Below are positions 29,914-37,942 of a stretch of 64,000 nucleotides of DNA, one piece after another. Position 1 is the stretch's first letter. Each line of letters begins with the position of its first letter. The notes below the pieces were generated by a model that had not been told where the DNA came from, searched no databases, and saw only the letters and a program-made list of their open reading frames with translations. The translations under genes and the position numbers were made by a program. The DNA comes from Duganella radicis (GTDB lineage: Bacteria > Pseudomonadota > Gammaproteobacteria > Burkholderiales > Burkholderiaceae_D): positions 186,001 to 250,000 of the forward strand of contig NZ_WNKY01000004.1 of the NCBI RefSeq assembly GCF_009720825.1, given 5' to 3'.

Positions 29914-30310
29914 TATCTTGGTCCTTAAATTCTTCTGCGTTAAGTAAAGTTAAGCTAGGCGAATAATATTGCACCGCAATGGTGCAAGCCCGCCTTGATG
30001 TCGGCACGTCGGCCGGCAAACGCCAAACCAGCATTCTCCTAGAAAATTCACAAAAAATCACCAACATTTCTCAATGGCAAATTAACCGTATATTGACCGG
30101 CGTCTACGTAGTTTCCACATATATTTGTTTGGAATATCAAAATAACCACGGTGGAATATACGAGACATAGTTTCCCAAGAGAACCATCGGGGCCGCGTCA
30201 GCCCCCCCGGCACGGCAGACATTCGCGGCTGTTGCGCAGCAGCATTTTCCATCGTACTATGCGTCAATATGTTTCCGTGTGGAATTTTTTCTTTGCATAG
30301 GAGGTTCACG
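29914..30310. other. Divergent intergenic region (MCP / TauD-like)
   Basis: It holds a palindrome TTGCACC-GCAAT-GGTGCAA at 29969-29987, placed where it could bind a regulator of the chemoreceptor gene. It also holds a direct repeat TGGAATAT at 30130 and 30152, two helical turns apart. No gene was seen. The ribosome site AGGAGG for the TauD-like gene is at 30299-30304. Confidence 0.4.
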
Positions 30311-31297
30311 ATGGGCGCAGCATTCCAGCAACCGCAACGCTTCCTGATCGCCGCGCACGAGGGCGATTGGGGCGACGATCAGGCCACCATTCTGGCCATC
30401 GTCCGCCGCTATTTCAGCGACTTCAACGACAACGGCTTTTACCCGCACCCCGACGAGACGGCGCTCCAGCGCGAGCTGCGCGCCGTGCCCACGCTACAGC
30501 GCCTGAGCCAGTTGATCGGCCACGCCGAGGCGCGCGGCCTGGCCATCACCGGCCTCGGCCTGACCGGCCTCGGCGAGGCGCAACGCAACGCCATCCTGTA
30601 CGCCATCGCGCTGTGCCAGGGCTTCCCCACCTCCACCGACCAGCGCACCCACCGCGTGGCATGGGACATCCGCGCCCGCCCGGAAAGCGGCCAGAACAGC
30701 CGCTACGTCACCTTCTCCGAGCGCGTCGGCAACGCCGACATGCATACCGACTCTTCGTTTTATCCGATGCCTGAGGAGCAGTTCATGCTGTACGTGGTGA
30801 GCGCGGCCGGCTGCAATGGCGGCGAGACGCTGCTGGTCGACGTCGACGATATCCACGCCGAGCTGCAACGCAGCGAAGCCGGCCGCGCCGCCTTCGCGCT
30901 GCTGTGCGCGACGCCGCTGCCGTTCCGCGTGCCCTCGGTGTACGCCGCCAGCGACGACGGCGTCGAAGTCCATCTGGCGCCGGTGTTCCAGCGCCACGAT
31001 GGCATGCTGGCCATGCGCTGGCGCCACGACTCCATCGTCAAGGGCCTGGCGGCGCGGCCGCAGCACGACACGCCGGCCGTGCGCGCGGCGCTGGAACTGC
31101 TGAACGAGGTGATCGAGTTCCGCGCGCCGCGCTTTTGCCAGCAATTGCCGGACGACACGCTGCTGTGGGCCGACAACCGCCACGCGCTGCACGGCCGCGG
31201 CGTCTACACCGACCCGGCGCGCCACCTGATCCGCATCCGCATCTCCGACCTCGCCAACGCCGAACGCGTCGGCCCGTCGGGCATTTCGGCGGATTGA
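30311..31297 (+). CDS. TauD/TfdA-family Fe(II)/2-oxoglutarate oxygenase-like protein
   Basis: 328 residues. The ATG at 30311 was chosen for AGGAGG six bases upstream. The double-stranded beta-helix oxygenase signature is visible: His145-x-Asp147 in NADMHTDSSFYP and the distal His294 in DNRHALHGRGVY. Arg residues just after (HLIRIRIS, residues 305-312) could bind 2-oxoglutarate. Sequence style is closest to clavaminate synthase-like/TauD proteins (RFLIAAHEGDWGDD start; RVAWDIRAR; LYVVSAAGCNGGETLLVD). The substrate is unknown. It is followed after 2 bases by an AEC-family transporter, so the pair is probably one operon handling one organic acid or amino acid derivative (inference). Confidence 0.82.
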   Translation: MGAAFQQPQRFLIAAHEGDWGDDQATILAIVRRYFSDFNDNGFYPHPDETALQRELRAVPTLQRLSQLIGHAEARGLAITGLGLTGLGEAQRNAILYAIALCQGFPTSTDQRTHRVAWDIRARPESGQNSRYVTFSERVGNADMHTDSSFYPMPEEQFMLYVVSAAGCNGGETLLVDVDDIHAELQRSEAGRAAFALLCATPLPFRVPSVYAASDDGVEVHLAPVFQRHDGMLAMRWRHDSIVKGLAARPQHDTPAVRAALELLNEVIEFRAPRFCQQLPDDTLLWADNRHALHGRGVYTDPARHLIRIRISDLANAERVGPSGISAD

Positions 31298-31299
31298 GC

Positions 31300-32214
31300 A
31301 TGCTGAACGCCATCCTGCCAGTGTTCCTGATTATCCTGCTCGGGGTGGCGATACGCCGCTACGGCTGGTTGCCGGACGCTTTCTTCCCGTCGATTGAAAA
31401 GTTCACCTACAACATCTGCTTCCCGGCGCTGCTGTTCAGCGGCACCGCCAGGCTGAGCTTTCACTCGGGGCAGGTGGGCGAGCTGGCGCTGGCCACGCTG
31501 CTGCCGACCGCGCTGGCGGTGGCGGCAACGCTGCTGGCCCTGTTGCCGGCGCGCGGCCTGCCGGCGCCGACGCGCTCGTCGGTGGTGCAGGGCGCGATCC
31601 GGCCCAACACCTATTTCGGCATCGCCGTCTCGGCCCTGTTCTTCGACCAGCACACGGCCTCGCTGGTGATGCTGTCCCTGGCGCTGTGCCTGCCGGCGGT
31701 GAATGTGATCTCGGTCATCGCCCTGTCCTGGTGGAGCGGCACGCGGGCCGACGGCGGCCGCATCGTGCGGGCGCTGGCGGCCAATCCGATCATCCTGTCG
31801 ACCCTGGCCGGCGCGCTGTGGAGCCTGTCCGGCCTGCCGCTGCCGGCGATGCTGTTCAACACGCTCGACATTCTCGGCCGCGCGGCGCTGTGCCTGGGAT
31901 TGGTCTGCGTCGGCAGCGGCCTGGTGTTTTCGCTCCAGGGTTTGCGGCCGGTGGCGCTGGGCCTGACCTCGGCGCTCAAGCTGCTGCTGCTGCCGCTGCT
32001 GGCGGCCAAGGTCTGCCTGCTGTTCGCCGTGTCGGCGCCGGTGGCGCTGGCGGCCTGCTTCTACTGCGCGCTGCCGACCGCGCCCAACGCCTACATCATG
32101 GCCAGGCAGATGGGCGGCGACACGCGCCTGATGGCGGCGCTGATCACGCTGCAAACCTTGCTGGCGGCGTTGACCGTGCCACTGAGCCCGCAGTTGCTGC
32201 AATGGTTGCACTGA
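31300..32214 (+). CDS. AEC (auxin efflux carrier) family transporter
   Basis: A 304-residue inner-membrane protein with about ten hydrophobic helices in two five-helix halves. MLNAILPVFLIILLGVAIRR is the typical AEC start, and GAIRPNTYFGIAVSALFF and ALPTAPNAYIMARQMGGD are conserved family segments, the latter in the crossover region of the second half. Family members move organic acids such as malate or other small anions. The start follows the TauD-like stop by two bases. The longer upstream frame is a shadow of the TauD-like gene. Confidence 0.92.
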   Translation: MLNAILPVFLIILLGVAIRRYGWLPDAFFPSIEKFTYNICFPALLFSGTARLSFHSGQVGELALATLLPTALAVAATLLALLPARGLPAPTRSSVVQGAIRPNTYFGIAVSALFFDQHTASLVMLSLALCLPAVNVISVIALSWWSGTRADGGRIVRALAANPIILSTLAGALWSLSGLPLPAMLFNTLDILGRAALCLGLVCVGSGLVFSLQGLRPVALGLTSALKLLLLPLLAAKVCLLFAVSAPVALAACFYCALPTAPNAYIMARQMGGDTRLMAALITLQTLLAALTVPLSPQLLQWLH

Positions 32215-32261
32215 CAACAAATTCCGTTGCGTACAACAGCCGTGTTTCAATTTTTTTCAAG

Positions 32262-32349
32262 TTGTCAAAATATTTTGTCTTGGACAATTAACGAGGAAAT
32301 CCGGCAATCAGGGAAATAGTTCTGGATGTCAACTGTGTGTCGTGGACAA
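32262..32349. promoter_or_regulatory. Paired TGTCAA...TGGACAA repeats upstream of the MerR/B12 gene
   Basis: Two similar imperfect inverted repeats lie in tandem: TTGTCAA (32262-32268) with TGGACAA (32281-32287), and ATGTCAA (32326-32332) with TGGACAA (32343-32349). Both also have TGTC in the spacer. They sit 160-250 bases before the regulator gene and could be autoregulatory operators. This is pattern evidence only. Confidence 0.4.
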
Positions 32350-32515
32350 GCACTTTGCGGTAAGTTGATCGTGTTATCACGGCACACGGGCGCGGTGTTT
32401 TCGCAGGGAAAACGAATGTAAAATGCAGGTCGCAGCGGGCCCAGGCCCGGATGCCTGTGCACCTCGAACCTGTGCCAACCCACGCGACCGCGGTACCGGT
32501 CGCGGCAGAAGATGC

Positions 32516-33463
32516 ATGATGACAAATATCGTTCCCCCACAATCTGCATCCAGCACCATCAGCGACGTCGAACGCGACACCGGCGTGGCCAAGGAGACCC
32601 TGCGCGTGTGGGAACGCCGTTACGATTTCCCGCAACCCTTGCGCGATCCCCACGGCGAGCGCGTGTATCCGATCGAGCAGGTGCACAAGCTACGGCTGGT
32701 CAAGCGCCTGATCGACCTCGGCTTCCGTCCGGGCAAGGTGATCCAGTTCAGCACCGACGAGTTGCAGGCGCTGACCGGTAAGGCCACCGGCAAGACCGGC
32801 GCCATGGCGCCGGCGCCGGAATTGCAAACCTATCTGGACCTGTGCAAGAGTCATCAGATGGAGGCGCTGCGCCGCAAGCTGTCGCAGGCGCTGCTGATGA
32901 TGGGCCTGAAGAGCTTTGTGATCGAACTGGTGGCGCCGCTGACCACCCTGATCGGCGAGGCCTGGGCCAGCGGCCAGCTGGCCACGTTTGAGGAACACTT
33001 ATATACCGAGTCGCTGACGGTGGTGATGCGCAGCGCCATCTTCGCCATGCCGCAGGCCAACGCCAGCAATGTCGGCGCGCCGCGCATCCTGCTGACCACC
33101 CTGCCGCAGGAGCGTCACGGGCTGGGCCTGCTGATGGCCGAGGCCATGTGCGTGGCCGAAGGCGCGCACTGCATTTCGCTGGGCGTGCAGACGCCGCTGC
33201 TCGATATTGTCGAGGCGGCGCGCGTGCAGCGGGTGGACATCATTGCGCTGTCGTTCTCGGTGGCCATGAATCCGCGCCAGGCGCTGGATGGGCTGGCCGA
33301 GCTGCACACCCGCCTGGCCGGTTGCGCCGAACTGTGGGCCGGCGGCAGCAATTCCGCCCTCAAGCGCCGCCGCCCGTCCTATGTGCGGGTGTTCGAACTG
33401 GCCGACCTGGCCGGCGCGATTGCCGAATGGCGCGCGCGCAATGCGGTGCTGTCGGCTGGCTGA
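32516..33463 (+). CDS. MerR-family regulator with cobalamin-binding domain (CarH/LitR-like)
   Basis: 315 residues. Residues 14-85 form a MerR-type winged helix (SDVERDTGVAKETLRVWERR, then a wing and RLVKRLIDLGF). Residues of about 105-180 are a four-helix B12 cap and 185-305 a Rossmann B12-binding domain. Two signatures of CarH-type photoreceptors are present. The first is Trp150-x9-Glu160-His161 in the cap. The second is Glu199-x-His201-x-x-Gly204, where the His ligates cobalt base-off. In characterised CarH proteins adenosylcobalamin holds a DNA-bound tetramer in the dark, and light breaks it. No carotenoid, photolyase or B12 gene is next to it, so its targets are unknown. The start at 32516 or 32519 has only a weak ribosome site. 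Confidence 0.9.
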   Translation: MMTNIVPPQSASSTISDVERDTGVAKETLRVWERRYDFPQPLRDPHGERVYPIEQVHKLRLVKRLIDLGFRPGKVIQFSTDELQALTGKATGKTGAMAPAPELQTYLDLCKSHQMEALRRKLSQALLMMGLKSFVIELVAPLTTLIGEAWASGQLATFEEHLYTESLTVVMRSAIFAMPQANASNVGAPRILLTTLPQERHGLGLLMAEAMCVAEGAHCISLGVQTPLLDIVEAARVQRVDIIALSFSVAMNPRQALDGLAELHTRLAGCAELWAGGSNSALKRRRPSYVRVFELADLAGAIAEWRARNAVLSAG

Positions 33464-33537
33464 GGAGAGCTGCCCGCCGTGGCGCTCTGGTAAAATAAGC
33501 AAACTCCGTGCTGGCCAGCACACCCAAACACATATCC

Positions 33538-34575
33538 ATGTTTAGTTTCTTCAAGAAAAAACCTGTCGCTCCCGAAGCGCCTGCGGCGCCTGTCGTCGCC
33601 CCGGTTCCCGCCGCCCCGGCCGCGCCCGCCGAAACCGCCACCCTGCCCGACCTGCTGCCGATCGAAGAGCCGGCGCAGAAGCAATCGTGGATGTCGCGCC
33701 TGAAGGCCGGCCTGTCCAAGACCTCCAACAACCTGTCCATCCTGTTCGTCGGCGCCAGGATCGACGACGATCTGTACGATGAGCTGGAAGCGGCGCTGCT
33801 GATGTCCGACGCCGGCGTCGACGCCACCACTTACCTGCTGGACGCCCTCAAGCGCAAGGTCAAGGAAGACAAGCTGCTGGACGCCGCCGCCGTCAAGGTC
33901 GCGCTCAAGCAGCTGATGATCGAACTGCTGACCCCGCTGCAACGCCCGTTCGAGCTGGGCCGCCACACCCCGACCGTGATGATGATTTCCGGCGTCAACG
34001 GCGCCGGCAAGACCACCACCATCGGCAAGCTGGCCAAGCACATGCAGACCCATGGCCAGTCGGTGCTGCTGGCCGCCGGCGACACCTTCCGCGCCGCCGC
34101 CCGCGAACAACTGATGGTCTGGGGCCAGCGCAACAACATCACCGTGATTTCGCAGGCCTCGGGCGACCCGGCCGCCGTCTCGTTTGACGCCGTGCAGTCC
34201 GGCAAGGCCAAGGGCGTGGACGTGGTCATGGTCGACACCGCCGGCCGCCTGCCGACCCAGCTGCATCTGATGGAGGAATTGAAAAAGGTCCAGCGCGTGA
34301 TCGGCAAGGGCATGGACGGCGCACCGCACGAAACGCTGCTGGTGATCGACGGCAATACCGGGCAAAATGCGCTGGCGCAAGTGAAAGCCTTCGACGACGC
34401 CCTCAAGCTGACCGGCCTGGTGATCACCAAGCTGGACGGCACCGCCAAGGGCGGCGTGCTGGCCGCCATCGCGCGCGTGCGGCCGGTGCCGGTGTACTTC
34501 ATCGGCGTGGGCGAAAAGATCGAAGACTTGCAGCCTTTCGTGGCTGCCGAATTTGTAGAAGCACTGCTTGGATAA
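33538..34575 (+). CDS. ftsY: Signal recognition particle receptor FtsY
   Basis: A 345-residue SRP GTPase that docks ribosome-SRP complexes at the membrane. The N-terminus (MFSFFKKKP) is followed by an Ala/Pro-rich acidic A region to about residue 50, then the N domain and the G domain. G motifs are GVNGAGKTTTIGKLA (G1), DTFRAAAREQL, DTAGRLPTQ (G3), TKLDGTAKGG (G4) and FIGVGEKIEDL near the end. The ATG at 33538 was chosen over an upstream frame start because the MFSFF-like start is usual. It is followed by ftsE after 10 bases, a common layout. Confidence 0.97.
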   Translation: MFSFFKKKPVAPEAPAAPVVAPVPAAPAAPAETATLPDLLPIEEPAQKQSWMSRLKAGLSKTSNNLSILFVGARIDDDLYDELEAALLMSDAGVDATTYLLDALKRKVKEDKLLDAAAVKVALKQLMIELLTPLQRPFELGRHTPTVMMISGVNGAGKTTTIGKLAKHMQTHGQSVLLAAGDTFRAAAREQLMVWGQRNNITVISQASGDPAAVSFDAVQSGKAKGVDVVMVDTAGRLPTQLHLMEELKKVQRVIGKGMDGAPHETLLVIDGNTGQNALAQVKAFDDALKLTGLVITKLDGTAKGGVLAAIARVRPVPVYFIGVGEKIEDLQPFVAAEFVEALLG

Positions 34576-34585
34576 TCAGACCTCT

Positions 34586-35242
34586 ATGATCGAATTCCGG
34601 AACGTCTCCAAACAATACTCTGCCGATGTGACGGCGCTGCGCGACGTGTCATTGACAGTCAACAAAGGCGAACTGGTTTTCCTCGCCGGCCCGTCGGGCG
34701 CTGGCAAATCCACCCTGATGAAGATGATCGCGGCCATGGAGCGCCCCAGTTCCGGGCAGGTGATCGTCAACGGCCAGGACATCAGCCGCATCAAGCCGGT
34801 GGCCGTGCCCTTCCTGCGCCGCAACCTCGGCCTGATCTTCCAGCAACAGCGCCTGCTGACCGACCGTACGGTGCTGGCCAACGTCATGCTGCCGCTGCTG
34901 GTGACCGGCGCCTCGCACGGCCAGGCCGAGCAGCGCGCCCGCGCCGCCCTCGACAAGGTCGGCCTGGGCGACCGCGCCGCGGCGCAGCCGCTGGCCCTGT
35001 CCGGCGGCGAGCAGCAGCGGGTGTCGATCGCGCGCGCCATCGTCAACCGGCCGCAAGTGATTCTGGCCGACGAGCCGACCGCCAACCTCGACCGCGCCAG
35101 CGCCAACCAGGTGCTGGACGCGCTGAAAGCCTTCAACTCGGTCGGCGTTACCTGCCTGATCTCCAGCCACGACGAGGTGATGCTGGACGCCGCCGCCCGC
35201 GTCATCCATCTCAACCAGGGCCAGGTGGGGGTGCAGCCATGA
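34586..35242 (+). CDS. ftsE: Cell division ATP-binding protein FtsE
   Basis: A 218-residue ABC ATPase that with FtsX activates septal murein hydrolases. Walker A is GPSGAGKSTLMK (residues about 34-45), the Q-loop lies in LGLIFQQQRLL, the signature is ALSGGEQQRVSIARAI and Walker B is VILADEPTANLD, all intact. The ATG at 34586 gives the family start MIEFRNVSKQY. A TTG six codons upstream is possible but unlikely. It overlaps ftsX by 4 bases. Confidence 0.97.
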   Translation: MIEFRNVSKQYSADVTALRDVSLTVNKGELVFLAGPSGAGKSTLMKMIAAMERPSSGQVIVNGQDISRIKPVAVPFLRRNLGLIFQQQRLLTDRTVLANVMLPLLVTGASHGQAEQRARAALDKVGLGDRAAAQPLALSGGEQQRVSIARAIVNRPQVILADEPTANLDRASANQVLDALKAFNSVGVTCLISSHDEVMLDAAARVIHLNQGQVGVQP

Positions 35243-36159
35243 CGTACTGGTTGCGCCAACACCGCTACGCGCTGGCCGCCGCGCTGGTGCACCTGCGCCG
35301 CTCGCCGGGCGGCTTCCTGTTCAATATATTAGTGGTGGCAATCGCGCTGGCCCTGCCCTTCATGGGCGTGACCCTGCTCGACAACGTGCGGCCGATGTCG
35401 GAATCGCTGTCGGTCGATCCGGAAATCAGCGTGTTCCTCAAGCAGGACGCGCCGCGCGAGCAGGCCGAAGGGCTGGCCGTGTCGCTGCGCCAGGCTGTCA
35501 AGGACAAGCAGGCCAAGATCATCTTCACCCCGCGCGAAAAAGCGCTGGAGAATCTGAAGGACAAGAACGGCCTGGCCGACGTGCTGGCCACCCTGGGCGA
35601 CAATCCGCTGCCGGACAGCTACGTGCTGAAGCTGGACGCCTTCCGCAACGCCCAGGCTGGCGGCGATGTCGACCAGCTGGCCGAACAGATCCGCCAGCTG
35701 CCGGGTGTCGATACCGTGCAGGTCGACTCCGCCTGGGTCAAGCGCCTGGCCGCCCTGCTCAACATCCTGCGCCTGGCCCTGCTGCTGCTGGCGGCCACGC
35801 TGGGCACGGTGGTGGTGGCGGTGATCTTCAACACCATCCGCCTGCAAGTGCTGACCCAGCGCGAGGAAATCCTGGTGTCCAAGCTGATCGGCGCCACCGA
35901 CAGCTTCATCCACCGTCCGTTCTACTACACCGGCGCCCTGCTGGGCCTGTGCGCGGGCGGCGTCGCCCTGGGCGCGGTGATGCTGGCGCTGCGCCCGCTG
36001 AACACCGCGATTGCCGAATTTGCAAAACTGTACGCCTCGGAATTCCAGCTGGCGCCGCTGCCGCCACTGGCCGTGGCCGCCCTGCTGGCGCTGTCCGCCG
36101 GCTTGGGCCTGATCGGCGCCCGCCTCTCGGTCAAGCGCCACACCGCCCGCCTGAACTAA
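35239..36159 (+). CDS. ftsX: Cell division protein FtsX
   Basis: A 306-residue membrane partner of FtsE. A cytoplasmic N-terminal helix precedes TM1 (about residues 28-50, FLFNILVVAIALALPFMGVT). The large periplasmic loop (about 55-170) would contact a murein hydrolase activator such as EnvC. Three more membrane helices lie in the last 130 residues, with the conserved TLGTVVVAVIFNTIRLQVLT and EILVSKLIGATDSFI. The start overlaps the ftsE stop (ATGA). Confidence 0.96.
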   Translation: MTYWLRQHRYALAAALVHLRRSPGGFLFNILVVAIALALPFMGVTLLDNVRPMSESLSVDPEISVFLKQDAPREQAEGLAVSLRQAVKDKQAKIIFTPREKALENLKDKNGLADVLATLGDNPLPDSYVLKLDAFRNAQAGGDVDQLAEQIRQLPGVDTVQVDSAWVKRLAALLNILRLALLLLAATLGTVVVAVIFNTIRLQVLTQREEILVSKLIGATDSFIHRPFYYTGALLGLCAGGVALGAVMLALRPLNTAIAEFAKLYASEFQLAPLPPLAVAALLALSAGLGLIGARLSVKRHTARLN

Positions 36160-36168
36160 TCCATCCGC

Positions 36169-36196
36169 CCATTCCGTGCGTCCGCGCACGGAATGG
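36169..36196 (+). terminator. Strong hairpin after ftsX
   Basis: CCATTCCGTGCG (36169-36180) and CGCACGGAATGG (36185-36196) form a perfect 12-bp stem with a TCCG loop, 9 bases after the ftsX stop. No T tract follows on either strand, so it may terminate inefficiently or protect the 3' end. Confidence 0.5.
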
Positions 36197-36307
36197 CGCA
36201 TCTGCCGGGCTTAGCATGGTTAAGCCAGCCCTAAGATCCATCGAGCATCCTAAATACAACAGCACTCCCCATAGCGAATTGCTATCAGGCCCATTTATTT
36301 CGGATGA

Positions 36308-36334
36308 TTGGCACTCATCGACGGAGAGTGCTAA
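36308..36334 (+). promoter_or_regulatory. CIRCE element (HrcA operator) over the rpoH promoter
   Basis: TTGGCACTC, 9 bases, then GAGTGCTAA: one mismatch from the CIRCE consensus (TTAGCACTC-N9-GAGTGCTAA). The left arm also reads as a -35 (TTGGCA, 36308-36313), and TAATAT at 36332-36337 serves as a -10 with an 18-base spacer, so bound HrcA would cover the promoter. The rpoH start is 59 bases further on. Confidence 0.85.
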
Positions 36335-36392
36335 TATATGTTCGACAGAGTACAAAAGTGCTCGTAAGCAATCTCAAGCGAAGGAAACGAAA

Positions 36393-37280
<888 letters not shown>

Positions 37281-37299
37281 GCATCGCCACTGTCCCCGG

Positions 37300-37336
37300 A
37301 ATGCCGCCGGCGCCCGCGCCGCGCGGCATTTTTTTT
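37300..37336 (+). terminator. Intrinsic terminator after rpoH
   Basis: AATGCCGC (37300-37307) and GCGGCATT (37323-37330) form an 8-bp stem over a GC-rich loop, followed by eight Ts up to 37336. It lies 19 bases after the rpoH stop. Confidence 0.85.
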
Positions 37337-37433
37337 GCCCGTCCTTTGACATGGCGCTGACCGCGTGCCGTTCGTGCGCCACATTCGTGGTCTTTTTGTT
37401 AAGCTTGTCATCAAAGGATGCAGGAGCCCTCTG

Positions 37434-37931
37434 ATGAAAACCACAATCTTGCGGCAGCTCATCGTACTGCCTTTGCTGGCGGCCGCCATGGCCGTTCTGC
37501 ATGCATGCGGCAGCACCGCCGCCACGCCGCGCGCGGCCGCGCCGGCGCCGTTCACCACCACCTACGTGCTGCGCCAGGGCGCCAGCGTGGTGATTACGCC
37601 GGCCGCCAACGCGGCGGCCGGGCGCGGCGCCAGCGTGGCCGCGGCCGCTCCGGTGTTGCGGCTGGAGCGCGTCAACGACAGCCGCTGCCGCACCGGCGTG
37701 GTGTGCGTCTGGGCCGGCTATATCAGCTTCAGCTTCGCGCTCCAGCAGGCGGATGGCAGCGCCAGCAACTTCGTCCTGTCGGACAATATGCCGAACGGCA
37801 CGCCCAGCGTCACGCGCAACGGCCTCAGCTTCACGCTGGCCGGCTTCACGCCGCAGCAAGTGCCGGCGAAAAATGAAACCACGCCCGATTATCAGGTAAG
37901 CTTAAAGGTGAGCAACATTAACTCACCTTAA
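37434..37931 (+). CDS. Putative lipoprotein of unknown function
   Basis: 165 residues. The ATG at 37434 was chosen because AGGAG lies 8 bases upstream. The N-terminus is a signal peptide ending LHAC at residues 22-25, a near match to a lipobox, so Cys25 is probably lipidated. An Ala/Pro-rich linker follows. The remaining 120 residues are beta-rich and hold one cysteine pair (SRCRTGVVCVWAGY). That cysteine-pair phrase is shared with small exported proteins I have no function for. It lies 11 bases before the GGT gene on the same strand and may be cotranscribed with it. Confidence 0.75.
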   Translation: MKTTILRQLIVLPLLAAAMAVLHACGSTAATPRAAAPAPFTTTYVLRQGASVVITPAANAAAGRGASVAAAAPVLRLERVNDSRCRTGVVCVWAGYISFSFALQQADGSASNFVLSDNMPNGTPSVTRNGLSFTLAGFTPQQVPAKNETTPDYQVSLKVSNINSP

Positions 37932-37942
37932 ACCTTGCCCAC

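Noticed and set aside
30130..30159. Direct repeat TGGAATAT with a 22-base period as an operator
   Set aside because: It lies in an AT-rich stretch where such repeats arise by chance. Noted in the gap entry only.
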